From Parapristionchus giblindavisi (Eukaryota > Nematoda > Chromadorea > Rhabditida > Diplogasteridae): a stretch of 64,000 nucleotides of DNA. The stretch covers positions 496,001 through 560,000 of the forward strand of contig CALSFV010000214.1 in assembly GCA_943737045.1 (NCBI GenBank), in the 5' to 3' direction. Below are positions 1 through 10,897 of the stretch, in pieces. Position 1 is the stretch's first letter. Each line of letters starts with the position of its first letter. The notes below the pieces were generated by a model, which was not told where the DNA came from, did not search any database, and saw nothing but the letters and a program-made list of their open reading frames with translations. The position numbers and the translations under genes are program-made.

Positions 1-715
1 AAGAATTGCAACTGTGTGATTCTTAATTAAAGCTGCTTACATGATAAAATATGCATTTTTTACTCAAGTGAAAGCGTAATTGAGCGTAAAAAACGAAAAA
101 AGAAAAAAAAGCACAGCTCTGCTAGCTATAATATATTTCATTACTCCCTTTTGAGTTCGAAAGTGACACATTAATTTAATTATATTTGAAACTGACAAAT
201 TCATAAACTTATTATGTTTATTAATTAAATTAACTTTTCTGTCGCGTACTATTGTGTGCATAAAATGTACTTGCATAAGAAAATGACGGGGCTCTAAGGA
301 ACGGAAGTCGCTCAAAGGCTAGATCTCGCCAAACTCTCGATTGTCTCTCCGCTGCCTCTCACCTTTCCCGGCTGACCTTCGCCGTGCGCTATTTTATAAA
401 TAAAAGAGATCGACATAGTTTCCGAACCATGCAAAACAAGAAATAGTCTCTTCTACAAAAAAACAAGTGATTTTTATACGATCAACACTTGTCCCTCCTT
501 TCTCTACGAACATTACTCTCTCGGTTTGCTCCGGGCTAAGTATGAGGTATGGGAGTAATGTCATGAGTGAGACGTGAGTGCATTCGAATTAATACAAGGG
601 AAAAGACAATATGTGAAATGCAAAATATGTGATGTCTTAATATTTTTGGTAAAAATATTCCGCTTCCGATGATCTTCAATCCCACGAAGTTCTTATCTCA
701 ACCTTCCATAATAGA
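1..715. other. A/T-rich stretch without a gene
   Basis: No splice-consistent exon, RNA gene or repeat is visible. Open frames here are short and have no protein-like composition. Confidence 0.5.
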
Positions 716-1072
716 GTTGGCTATTCGGGGGTTGCGGGCCCGCAATAGATTTGTCTTTGTATTGCTAATGATTGCGGGCCCGCAGTGCGGTGAAAAATCA
801 TTGCGGGCCCGTAAACTTGGAGAGAGGGGAGGGGGAGCGATTGCGGGCCCGCAATAGCATTGCGGGCCCGCAACGAGAGAACGAAGGAAAGTGAAGAGAA
901 CATAGAAGAACGACCGATCACAAAAAGTAGAGGGTAGGAATAAAGTAGTCGTTGCGGGCCCGCAATGCTATTGCGGGCCCGCAATCACTTCCCCTCCTCT
1001 CCTTTCGAGGTTGCGGGCCCGCAATGATTTCACAGAGCATTGCGGGCCCGCAATGCGTGTGCGTTATTGCCA
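716..1072. repeat. Array of nine 16-bp perfect or near-perfect palindromes
   Basis: The palindrome ATTGCGGGCCCGCAAT (first and last bases variable) occurs nine times, starting near 731, 771, 800, 840, 859, 951, 970, 1010 and 1039. Spacing is irregular (about 19 to 92 bases start to start) and the spacers are unrelated. GTTGGC at 716 and GCCAAC near 1068 may be terminal inverted repeats, making this one short element. The GC-rich units stand out in an A/T-rich setting. Open frames through the array are produced by the repeat and are not genes. Confidence 0.85.
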
Positions 1073-1109
1073 ACCCTATTCCATAACAATATATTACTGT
1101 TTGCTCTAA

Positions 1110-2024
1110 CAAGGAGTCTCTCATGACTTAATTCGCCGAAAAGTGATGCGTATTCGAAAGCCCTTCATCCGTAGGTTAAGACAGTATGCTTAAAAAACGC
1201 AAAAGAGCTCTGTACCCGAACTTAAATTTTGCGCAGCAGGTTCGATCCCCACCGACGCGACTTGTTTTGCACGATTTTTAAACTTATATTTTTATATTAA
1301 AAAAAATTTCAAGGTACTAATTTTTTTAAAATTTTTCAATGTACTGCACTATTTAAATGTACTGATTGTTAGAAAACTCACTCTCGACAAAACGCGAATT
1401 TTCGTAATGAGAGATGGAACGACTAGATGAAAGATAAAGTTGTTCCTAATTTTGTTTTGTTTGTACAGAGATCAAAGATCACGATAGGATTATTCTCTGT
1501 AGCAAATAGTCAAACACAGTAAACGGTAAACGCGAAATGACTCGCTCCGCATGCGACCATTAATTCCCCTTGGCAGTTGACGTTTCCCCCTGCGAATATT
1601 CGTGTTTTGTCGAGAGTGAGTTTTCTAACAATCAGTACATTTAAATAGTGCAGTGCATTGAAAATTTTTAAAAATTTAGTACCTTGAGAAATTTTTTAAA
1701 CATAAAAATACAAGTTTAAAAATCGTGCAAAACAAGAATCGAACCTGCTGCGCTAAAGTTGCATGCGACATCTTTGCCACTGCGCCACCACTAGCTCGGA
1801 GAGGTAGCGCGCAGAACTACCCCATCATTGCACGGCAATTCCACGGCACTTACACGACAATTTCGTTGCAAAAATTGCTCAAACTTTAATAAAAATTTTA
1901 ATTCCGGGTACAGAGCTCTTTTGCGTTTTTTTTTAAGTATACTGTCTTAACCTACGGATGAAGGGCTTTCGAATAAGCAATGAATCATCGCTTTTCGGCG
2001 AATTAAGACATGAGAGACTCCTTG
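1110..2024. mobile_element. Foldback (long inverted repeat) element
   Basis: The left end (CAAGGAGTCTC at 1110) is the reverse complement of the right end (GAGACTCCTTG, to 2024). Pairing continues inward: 1110-1230 matches about 1905-2024, 1231-1290 matches about 1725-1765, and 1290-1400 matches about 1590-1725. The right arm carries an extra tRNA-like sequence (1733-1791). No transposase frame is present, so it is non-autonomous. The superfamily is not clear because I could not identify a target-site duplication with confidence. Confidence 0.85.
1733..1791 (-). other. tRNA-like sequence (A and B boxes) inside foldback arm
   Basis: The minus strand shows an A-box-like TGGCGCAGTGGC followed about 40 bases later by a B-box-like GGTTCGATTC, the internal promoter layout of a tRNA gene. 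A full cloverleaf cannot be drawn. The opposite arm (about 1240) retains only the B-box half. This looks like a tRNA-derived (SINE-type) fragment carried by the foldback, not a functional tRNA. Confidence 0.6.
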
Positions 2025-2290
2025 TAAGGCATGTATTTATTAATTTTTATGTATAACATGACGGTATGATAAAATCACTTTATTCGATAGTGTTCATTAT
2101 TATTCTACGATTCAATAATCGATGACTAATAAACAGTAATGATTCCGATACTATGATTAGTACAAATAAAATTGTACAGCTCCGCCATTTCGAACCAATC
2201 CTTTATAATATGTATTCCATTCTAAGTCCTTACTATACATAATATCTGAAGAATAAACATGATTCATTTCAAATTCTACTATGTTTACAG

Positions 2291-4812
2291 TCAAAATACA
2301 GTACCCGCAGACATTCGACAGCCATATTCCTTCATTGCGACGTTGAATCCACAAGCACCTGCTACATTCGTCGCGTAGCCCATAACAAGACCTACCTGTA
2401 AGTAAAAATTCGTTCGGAATCTTGTTTTTAAACGATTTTCAAATACCCTTTCAAGGCTACACAAGTAGGCATTGCCAGATCTAGCACAGCCAAGCAACTT
2501 CATAGTACTGAATCCTTTGGGGCATGACGCTTTGGCCATGGCAACAGTTTCAGCGGAATAGTTTATCGTCTTTCCAAGTAGTCCTGAAACGATTTCAATG
2601 AAAGTACAATTTAGAATCGCTGTATTTTTTCTCGGATTGGCCTGAACGCCAAAACCATTTGAAAAAATGAGTTAAGACAAAGTACTGCAAGTAGATGCCA
2701 GGGTTGTGCGGAAATTTTTTTTCGAAAAAAATTTTTTTTCCGGTCTAAAAAACCGGAAAAAATCCGGAAAACCGGAAAATCCGGAAAAAATCTGTAAAAC
2801 GCATTTTCCAGTGTTTTATCTAACAATTACTTTCAAAAACGATCAAAGTGAACATAGCAATGATCAAAAACCATTTACTAGGGAACAATAACCTTCCCGG
2901 ATGAAACTACGGGGAGTGACCTACATAGCGATAGTCTGCATGGTCGACTTAGTAAGAATTAATTTTCAAAGTCTGCTATTTATCGATTTTGTAAAAGTCA
3001 ACCCCGTCGCACATCCACCGCAAGAGAGGATATGGGGAGAGATAACGGCGGAAGGGTGGATTCTCATTTTCAAGCGAGCTGTGGTATAGTGGTAAGGGCG
3101 CGTGGTCATTACTTTTTGCACACGAGTTCGATTCCCTCGAGAACATTTTTTTTCATTTTTTTTACATTGTGAAGCGTTAAGGAACAACAATGCAATATGC
3201 GTGATTATTGATTATTGTTTGCGAATCATGGGTAAGAACTATGACAACTCTTATAAAAATTAACAAAAAATCTTCAAATGTTGTGTTTCATAAGCATTTT
3301 TCTACTTTATACAGCATTAATTTTTTTTCCGAATTTCCGGTATTTTTTCGGAAACTTTTCCGGTCGGAAAATTTTCCGCACAACCCTGGTAGATGCTACC
3401 TGATCCTTTAGATGATTCATATCCAATTCCGTTTTTCATAATCGCATCGTAGCATCCAGGATGAGAACAGAAAGCATGAAGAATGCGACCATAGTTGTAG
3501 TAGAATCTAAAACATGAGATTAAGGGAAAACCCCATTCATCGAAACATTCTATCATTTCCGTTGTCAACGAGAGATGTGGTCAAGTCAGATAGTTTCAAA
3601 TTATACAGGAGTGGGTTTTTTTATTTAAAATATAATTTGCGGCTTACTTCAAATCCCAGAAGACGCTCGCCGGCGGATCCCTGTCGGCATACAATAAATT
3701 ATTGCTTGATATTTTTCAGAATCTATGAATAGAGCTTACCACAGTGGTTGGCTTTGGTGTGGTAGTTGTAGTGGTAGTTTTAGTCGTTGTTGTTGCCTTT
3801 GTTGTCGTACTTAGGAAATAGTATCTGCTCATTTGGTCTGATTGATCGCAAAAGCGTTTGGTTAAAGAAAAAATAGTTGTGCCCGAGCAAGCATCAATTT
3901 AACCCCTGTTTATATACGACGAAATGTTTGCATGTAGGATATAAAGAAAAGTTTATTTAAACACGATATTTTCCTTAACGTCAGACACATGTTGACAACT
4001 ACAGATAAATATTGATTTAAAGAACCTTGTGGTAGTTGGTTTAGTTGTCGTCGTTGTAGTAGTAGTGCTAGTAGTAGTTGGTGCTGAAAAATGAGGAATA
4101 AATTTTGCGTTCGAATGTTTTATGTCGAAATTCGATTTGAACGAGAATTTTAATTATTTCTAATGTTCAAAAATTCTTCCTAATAATTTTTAAAATGACC
4201 CTTCACCTCCACACTTGATTTGAGGAACTTCTGCAGTTCCCAATGTTTTCTTAACTCCATCGAGAGAGTATTCAGACAATCCGATGCAAGTGAAGCTTTG
4301 GGCGTACACTATCGCATTGTTAGTATTCGTATTGAAATGCACGACTTGGCCAGGCGGACAGGTATAGCTAGTGTTGGATAAGAGCGATAGCTTCGACGAG
4401 GTACCATCTTCCTTCAAGAGCTTGAAGTAACACTCTGAAATTTTTATTTATCTATTTAGCTTTCCTTTGAAATGGATTCGCTAAGGAAATTCGATTGCAC
4501 ATTGTGTTAAATTTTAAAAAAAAAAACAATATTTGACCCACCATAAGCCGAAACTACTACGTAGGCTACAGAAGTGATAGAGTTTGAAGAAGTAGTATCA
4601 ACTTATCCTACTTACGTTGGTCTAGCGGAATTTCAGCAACGCACGAAATCTGAATTGGAAGGAAATATTTCAAATTGAAAAAAAGCATACTAGATTGTTT
4701 GTTTCATTTCTATAACAAATCTTTCTATCGCCTTCTATATTCAGTCAGAAAATATATGGATAATACCTTATCGGATGGATCCAATACTGTCTGTCCATCT
4801 TCCGATATCCAT
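2291..4812 (-). CDS. Secreted-type Cys-rich protein with Thr-rich linker (3' part of gene)
   Basis: Exons on the minus strand: 4812-4767, 4649-4616, 4434-4207, 4083-4026, 3809-3740, 3680-3648, 3506-3400, 2583-2447 and 2395-2291 (stop TGA). The first five join in phase. They encode a Cys-containing module (YTCPPG.., FTC.., IKCG) resembling the module in the segment at 6281-5235, then about 40 residues that are mostly threonine, a mucin-like linker. The last three exons join in phase and encode a C-terminal domain with at least six cysteines (FCSHPGCYDA, ASCPKGF, LLGCARS, AGACGF, YGCRMS). The join from 3740 through the 33-nt exon does not keep phase, so a micro-exon is missed there, an exon is miscalled, or the gene is damaged. 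The Cys spacing of the repeated module loosely recalls nematode C6-type extracellular domains. The C-terminal domain is not one I recognise. The intron between 3399 and 2584 holds a hAT-like MITE. Confidence 0.7.
2699..3388. mobile_element. hAT-like MITE, 690 bp, with 8-bp target duplication
   Basis: Terminal inverted repeats are CAGGGTTGTGCGG at 2699-2711 and CCGCACAACCCTG at 3376-3388. They are flanked by a perfect 8-bp direct repeat GTAGATGC (2691-2698 and 3389-3396). An 8-bp duplication plus CAGGG..CCCTG ends is the signature of the hAT superfamily. The subterminal regions are runs of TTCCGG/CCGGAA and A/T. No transposase is present. It lies in an intron of the Cys/Thr-rich gene, with the target duplication starting about 3 bases after the splice donor. 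Confidence 0.9.
3076..3144 (+). other. tRNA-like sequence carried by the hAT-like MITE
   Basis: An A-box-like TGGTATAGTGGT and a B-box-like GTTCGATTCC lie about 50 bases apart, as in a tRNA gene. The region where the anticodon arm should be (around ATTACTTTTTGC) does not fold cleanly. I read it as a tRNA-derived passenger in the element. Confidence 0.6.
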
Positions 4813-5234
4813 CTTAAAATATAAATGTGATGAGTATTATTATTTACTAATTTAATTAGATTAATAGATTTTTTTAAATTACACTCCTACATTCTAATCA
4901 TTCAGGGAAAAAGTAGCAAAAAAACCATTTTTTAAATGACTCTCATGTGACCAACGTTTTAAGAAAAACCAGAAAGAACCGTAGAAGCAAGATCAAAACT
5001 AAGTTCATCTTTATAACATTTCGGAAATCCACTCGCTAGAGCAAACAATTTGTGTTTAACGATATCTTCTGCTATATAAATTTTTCTACATATGGAAATC
5101 TTTCCCTACCAAACATCTACTTATTTTCTTATATACTATTATATTCGTATAATTATGAGTAAGGAAATCCCTTGATCGGTTAGCAAAGTTTCTTAGAGCG
5201 TATGACTCTTGAGAAACTATGCTACGGCATAATG

Positions 5235-6281
5235 TTATTGTGAAGAAACGTGCCTGCCATTTTCGCAGTAGAAAATTCCAAGACCAATAGTTGCTTCTCC
5301 CGAGGCAGAAATCTAAATTTAGTCATTTTAAAATTATTATTATATATATTCAAAAGGACATTTTTTATAAACATATCCCCATACCTTGTAATATTGGTAA
5401 GAATCACATGTGTAATAGCCATCATCCTCATTAACCATAGTGTATTTTTCAAACTTTAGCGGTTCGGTTATTTCACTTTGTGGAAGCACGGTCGGGGTAC
5501 CGCATGGCGAATTATCTAAAAACGTTTTGTGAAACTTTACTTCTCTAAAATTCTCTTTGCGGGTTTTTCAAATGTTTTTTTTGTCAGCATAGATTTTCGG
5601 AAGAAAGGAAGTTTTGATTTAATGAAGATAACCTCTGTCATCAAATTGGAAACTCTGTCAACAAATTGCTAACTCTGTCATCAAATTCTAACTCTGTCAT
5701 AAAATTGGAAGATGCGATAAATATTTATTATTATTATTATTATTGTAATTAACCATCTGCTGTTTTATGTTTTACCATATTATGATACATAACTCACATT
5801 CACATGTGATCTCTGACACAAGCTTGACATCGTGTGTCTTCTCAATACCATCCAGAAGTGCGCTTTTCTGTCCATTACATTGGAATTCTTTCGCATAGGT
5901 GACATCATTTCCGGTACTTGTCCAGTATATATGGTAATCAGGATCAGGGCAAGTGAATGTGTCATCTTTTTCGTACCAGTTTCTGGATTCGATGTCAATC
6001 TCTTCATTGAATTCATATACATCACACGCTGCAAAAGTTAAAATTGATGATACAGCACCACTTGGCCGGATATTTTACATTTATAGAGTAATGCATCGTT
6101 ACATTTGCCTTACGTGCCTAGGCCGTAACCTCCGCCATAGGAGAGGCGGTTGAGGGGGTACGGCGTGCGCAAGGCAAATTTAACGATGCATAACACCAAA
6201 GTAGAGCTTTCATTAATAAAAATTGATATTTAAAGTGCTTTTGATGGATAACTTACCGTTACTAGGAAAGATGCACGCAAC
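5235..6281 (-). CDS. Secreted-type Cys-rich module protein (5' segment of gene, incomplete)
   Basis: Exons on the minus strand: 6281-6257 (25 nt), 6028-5798, 5515-5385 and 5312-5235. All joins keep phase. The product has two related modules: CD..NWYEKDDTFTCP..FQCNGQ..ITCE and then PCGTP..GYYTCDS..IFYCENG. The last exon runs into TAA at 5237-5235, or may splice out at a donor just before it. The following segment (4812-2291) opens with a sequence that would complete the second module (WISEDGQ..DPSDKISC), so the two segments are probably one gene with a missed or broken junction. The first exon found starts in phase 0 and no signal-peptide exon could be attached. The signal-peptide exon at 10897-10852 ends in the wrong phase to join directly. 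Confidence 0.65.
5632..5708. repeat. Intronic minisatellite, about 20-bp unit x4
   Basis: Four imperfect tandem copies of a unit like AACTCTGTCATCAAATTGG lie inside the intron between 5798 and 5515. Confidence 0.8.
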
Positions 6282-7633
6282 CTGTAACAAATAATTAAGT
6301 TCACCAATAAAATCCGATGTATTTTAACTTTATATACATATTAAAACAGAACTATGAACGGTGGCAATCCGATTGTTTGATAAAGCGAACTGTTTTCCCG
6401 TCCATAACTTCCCAAACAAATTTTGTACAAATAAAGAGCATCGGGAAGAGTAGAATTTATAAATTAGAAATGAGAATGAAACAAAGAATTTACATAAAAG
6501 CGCATGAATGGCGCATTTTAAGCTTTCTAATCAAGTCGTGCAATTCGTGCAATCGTGCAGAGTCGTGTTTAATTTTTATTCATCAGCGAAATTTATCGGT
6601 CTTTAAACTCGAAAAATATGAATGTCAATGGTTGTTTTCTTTTCCATCTACTCTGCAGTTCGGATGACCAGAAGAATACAGGCTGCGAGATATCATCGAA
6701 AAACTAGGAGCATGCGTATGTATAATACTTTGACTTTATACATTTAATAGTAACAGTACTATAATACATATAAAGCCTGACATGGTAGGTTGACTCAGCG
6801 AATGTTTTTCTCATTATTATATCATCTTATAAGATACAACTTATACAACCGCATTTTTGGGTGCACTCAGAAGAAAAGGTGTAAAAAATCTATGCAGCTT
6901 TTTTATGTGTTTCCCCATGTGCTCCCATTTACACCTTTTCCAATTTACATCCCAAAAGGCGTTAATTAGAACACATTGGGGATTACAGTTTCACCCGGAA
7001 CACCTATGGGTGTTCATATTAACACTTCATTGTTCTGAGTGTGGGCAACGCAAAGTTTTCGTGGATTATTTGAGGTTTCTAATCAAGTGTCATGCGGGGA
7101 TGAAAGGATAGATCTTGTGGGTAAGAAGACTCCCCCTTTTTGATACCCTCTGCAGATAACATGCTGACAGGATAAAGTATTATTATACAGCATGGTATTT
7201 TTATATGAATATCACGTAATCACACCTTTGTATCGTTGACCAGTGCATTCCCGGATTCATCCACCCACCTTAATTAATCATCAACATGGAATGTGTTTTA
7301 GTATAAACAAATAATTGGGGGCAAACTTACTGCTCATCTATACATTCGAATATTGTAAACTGCTCCAGTTTTTCATCAGAACCAGTTTTCTGAATTTTTG
7401 CCCAATTAGTTTTTATGTTCCCATTTTTTTAAAGAAGGGGATACATGAGTTGGCATGACTGACTCCCGCCACGATAAGCATGTTGAAAATTGTTTATATT
7501 ATATGGAAATTGGCGTAATGAACATTGAGAAAATGAGAGAGCCAAGTATTCAAATCGGATGGGCACTCTCTACATGCCTTGACAGTTGTACTTTCAATGC
7601 GCATAGTGAGCTTTAAACAATATTTAAAACTCG
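6282..7633. other. Region without recognised exons; small inverted-repeat element at 6863-7042
   Basis: No exon that I can support. CACTCAGAA near 6863 and TTCTGAGTG near 7042 are inverted and bracket about 180 bases with internal GTGTAAA and TTTACACC copies, which suggests a short MITE. The rest is A/T-rich and unstructured to the eye. Confidence 0.4.
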
Positions 7634-8313
7634 GGTTCTAGATATGCTAACGACTCGTTCTACGTGCCAACATGATGATAGTGACGAGTGATGTTTATCC
7701 GCAGATTATGGTAGTCATAGCTCGTCATTCGCCCTCAGGGCATAAATTATTTTTTTGGAAGGACTGATCTTGCCGTTTTTAGGGCAGGTCTTCTAAAATT
7801 ATGGTTCCAGCATCTCTGCAATATATCATATATTTATTTCCACTATTTTGGTTTGCTTCCGATTTGTTTCAGGCGTACTCGGTGCGCGCTCCTGTGCTTT
7901 CTCTCACAAAGTTCTCGTCCATGGGTCTCATTTGATGAAATCTTTTATTTTCAAAGCACCGGTGCATGTTAGAGATGTTCACAAAAGTTCTTACACTATT
8001 GCTGAACTTTGAACTTTGATCTTTGTATTTTGATCTTTACTCACTGAAACCGAGTAGAGCATAACTTTTGCTGCGGGTCTTAAACGAATCGAAACCAAAA
8101 TAAGGGAAATAAATATATGATATAATACATTGCAAAGCTGCTTGCGCAGGAACCATAATCTCTCTGAACGGGTCTCAAATTCAGTCCTTCCACAAAAAAA
8201 ATTGTTATGCCCTGAGGCCGAATGACTAGCTTGAAAACCATAATCTGGGAATAAACATCGCTTACCACTAGCATTATTTTGACACTTAGGGTCGTTAGCA
8301 CATCTTAAAGCCC
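7634..8313. mobile_element. Foldback element, about 680 bp
   Basis: Arms of about 250 bases (7634-7885 and 8060-8313) are inverted copies with roughly 75-80 % match by eye. For example GATATGCTAACGAC near 7641 pairs with GTCGTTAGCACATC near 8290. The loop contains a GATCTTTG-type heptamer run at about 8001-8040. The open frame through the right arm is not a gene. Confidence 0.75.
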
Positions 8314-8597
8314 TATTATTTATTTTTGGGGTCAAAGTTGCAACCCTGCTACAGCTTTAAATCGGAGTCGGAGCCATTCCGGATTGTGTGTCTGTGCAGC
8401 CGTTGTGGGGGGTTTCCAATCTCGCAATTTTTCAGAAGAACAGGCCTTTTTATAAAAGAAATAAAATGTAACAAAAAAGTGTGATTCGATTGCGCTATCA
8501 CTACGCAATAATTAACTAATGTAATATTCCCAGCACATCATGGTTGCATTCCTTTATAAATTCTGTGCATTTACTCAAAAGATCAGCATGATTGCTT

Positions 8598-8602
<5 letters not shown>

Positions 8603-8680
<78 letters not shown>
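8603..8680. repeat. (TA)n microsatellite, about 39 units
   Basis: Uninterrupted TA dinucleotide run. Poly-(Tyr-Ile) frames across it on both strands are artefacts. Confidence 0.95.
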
Positions 8681-8681
<1 letters not shown>

Positions 8682-8950
8682 TTTTGTTACGCTCAAAACT
8701 TACTGTATATATCATTGACGAGATGCAGACCACAAGTTCATTAAAATATATGAGTGGTTCCTTGGCGAGACCTTCTTTCAATTCATTTTGTTCGAGTTCA
8801 GGGAACGGACTGCACGCATCAACTTAATCGAAATATGTTATATTGTATATGATCCTATCTATTTACGCCGGAACGAGGAAAATTAATAATTTTGAAGAGA
8901 TGATGCCCCACTTCGTTTATTAAATGAACACCACGAACAATTTTACTTAC

Positions 8951-9034
8951 CGCTCTGCTCTGGTCAAGATCTCTCGTACACAAGAAAGCGAGAGAGTATT
9001 GCCAGAGCGGAGAGTTTAAAATTAGTCCGGGGTG
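8951..9034. mobile_element. CTCTGGC palindromic MITE, copy 1
   Basis: Short inverted-repeat element: CCGCTCTG..TCTCTCGT pairs with AGAGAGTATTGCCAGAGCGG and ends in a CCGGGGTGTG tail. It belongs to a family with at least eleven copies in the window whose ends read CACACCCCGAGCTAATTTTA and the reverse. Confidence 0.8.
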
Positions 9035-9394
9035 TGTGTGTAAGAAAGACTATCTGGCTCAAGTGATATTCTCTTGGCACTCAGGCAAAAAAGTGATATG
9101 AACCGATCGCGCCCAAATCGTGCACAGCTGTAGTATTGGTCGTTATAAGCTCGCAGGCAGCGTTTGAGTAAGTCATGTCTTCACCCTCGCACAGCGTTTC
9201 TTTACCACAGTGAGAGCGCGCATTGAAATTTTGGCAAAATGCCAAAAAAAACTGTATGACTGCACCGTGGTGTGGCTCTCGTCGTCTGCGTCTCTCACTT
9301 TTGTGTGCTCTCTCTCTTTTTCGCTCTACCTTTTTCTCTGTTACACCATGAGCGCTCTCGAAACGCTGTGCCCTCGATATATATTTCATTTCAT

Positions 9395-9677
9395 TTATAA
9401 CACATTTATCAGAGTTCGCATAGACAAGGTCTCTGATTTGCATGGAATTCCAATTCTTGCACTTAGCTTCGCTGAGAAAGTTGCATCCAACAGTCTTCCG
9501 AAAGAGGTCGCTCCATCTTGTGGGGGTTCTCCCTTTTCTTCTCCTGCATCGAGGAAACCATTCGATCACTGATCGGCTCCACTTCGGGCACTCATCATTA
9601 GCGAGTTTGTGCACCCAGAACCACTTGCTCTTAGGCGCAGTACGAACGAAATCCTGAACAAGAGTCAAGCCCCGCAA
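9395..9677 (-). pseudogene. LINE (RTE-like) reverse-transcriptase 3' relic
   Basis: The minus-strand frame contains VIEWFPRCRRRKGRTPTRWS followed by DLFRKTVG and, later, a W..M..RDL stretch. This resembles the R-G-R-P-P-T-R-W-(S/A)-D-D motif near the C-terminus of RTE-type endonuclease/reverse-transcriptase polyproteins. Nothing of the catalytic RT core (FADD/YADD) or of the endonuclease is present, and downstream the frame becomes low-complexity Arg/Lys/Glu sequence. It is a short fossil, not an active element. Confidence 0.65.
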
Positions 9678-9867
9678 CTAGGATATGAGAGAGGAAACGC
9701 CCTTTCACTTGGTGCACGATAGTTCAAATGCGAAAAAGATGGGAATAGCGGGGTAAAAGGGATGCTGAAGGCGCGTTTACCAAATCTGTGGTGCGCCGCT
9801 TGGTGTGTTTTCATAATCTCATAAAAATGAGACGATAGTTCATTAGTCAGAGCGGCGAATCTCAGTC

Positions 9868-9965
9868 AGGTTTGGTATCGCGGCGGACGGTGTTACAGAG
9901 ACAATCATTGGATGCCTTCTCGCACGCACATCCTCTGTAATGCATTCCACCAAACCCGTCTGGCA
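9868..9965. repeat. Short inverted repeat
   Basis: GGTTTGGT..GTTACAGAG near 9870-9900 is imperfectly complementary to CTCTGTAA..CCACCAAACC near 9932-9958, with a loop of about 30 bases. Probably a decayed MITE. Confidence 0.45.
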
Positions 9966-10370
9966 TCCGCCGCGCCCACTTTATATTCAAACGTTTTTTC
10001 CCTAAAACTTCTGACAGAGGTGGAAAACGGGATTTCATTGGTGCCCTGCTATTACAGAGGCTGAACTAACATGGGTGGAATTTACCTGTTCATCATTGCC
10101 CATCATCGTATACACGTATCGAACGAATCCATAAAGTTTGAAATTAGAAGTTATTTTATCGAACTTACATACGTTATTTAGCGAGGGTGCAGGCATGACA
10201 AACCAAAACTCCGTCTGCAAGCCTATGCCACCCCATACTATGTATATCTGTGTGCGATGTTGGCGCGATCGGTTAAAATCAATTTTTGCCCAAGCCATAA
10301 GCAAAATATGTTCACTGAGTCAAACAATCTTTCTTAAAGTTCAAAATATGTGTCAATTAATATCTCTACA

Positions 10371-10780
10371 AGGGATGTGCTTTTTTTCGTTTTTCGTTTT
10401 TCGATTTTTTGATACTTTCTCGAAAAAATTTTTCGACGAAAAAAAATTCTAAAATAATTCGATTTAAAAAAATGGGGGAGGAATTTTGGAAAAACGCCTC
10501 CGCCTACGCTAATGGCATACATTTTTCCGGAAAACGATTTTTGCATACGGCCACTAAATAAAATATATATTTTATCATGCCAGTTGCTTTTAATTAAGAA
10601 TCGCAAAGTTGCAACTCTTGTACTATTATGTCAATAATAAAATTTATCGCGTTGGTGTTTTCGCAAGAGAAAACACTGTTTCAATATTTTTTTGAATTTT
10701 TCGCTTTTTTGGAATTAAAAATTTTCGCTTTTTTTAAATAAAAAAAGATTTTTTTCGAAAACCTTTTTCCGCACATCCCT
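10371..10780. mobile_element. Second hAT-like MITE candidate, 410 bp
   Basis: AGGGATGTGC at 10371-10380 is inverted at 10771-10780 (GCACATCCCT). As in the 2699-3388 element, the subterminal sequence is rich in TTTTTCG and CGAAAAA runs. I could not find a clear 8-bp target duplication, so family assignment rests on similarity of ends and composition. Confidence 0.6.
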
Positions 10781-10851
10781 CAATAGATAAAAGTGTGGAT
10801 GTAAACAGTAACTTGGGCATGTTAATATTAAAAAAAAAGGAAACGTCTTAC

Positions 10852-10897
10852 CGCCAAGAAAAAATGCAGTTAGAGCGAGTGAGAATAATTTCCACAT
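10852..10897 (-). CDS. Lone signal-peptide first exon
   Basis: ATG at 10897 opens a 15-residue hydrophobic leader (MWKLFSLALTAFFLG) and ends at a good donor (GGCG|GTAAGA) in phase 1. It looks like exon 1 of a minus-strand secreted protein. No following exon could be joined in phase. It cannot splice directly to the 6281-6257 exon because that creates a stop. It may be the true start of the Cys-rich gene via an exon I missed, or a remnant. Confidence 0.4.

Noticed and set aside
669..1124. Overlapping frames with repeated LRARN and CGPA peptides
   Set aside because: They are translations of the 16-bp palindrome array.
7991..8335. 114-residue minus-strand frame
   Set aside because: Falls in one arm of a foldback element, whose other arm is its inverted copy.
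8540..8827. Frames with Tyr-Ile repeats
   Set aside because: Produced by the (TA)n run.
9210..9657. Plus-strand frames opposite the LINE relic
   Set aside because: Antisense shadows of the minus-strand relic, without splice signals.
10035..10304. Minus-strand frame with YIVWGGIGLQTEFWFVMPAP
   Set aside because: Protein-like in part, but no exon junction fits the upstream leader exon and no family was recognised; left unannotated.
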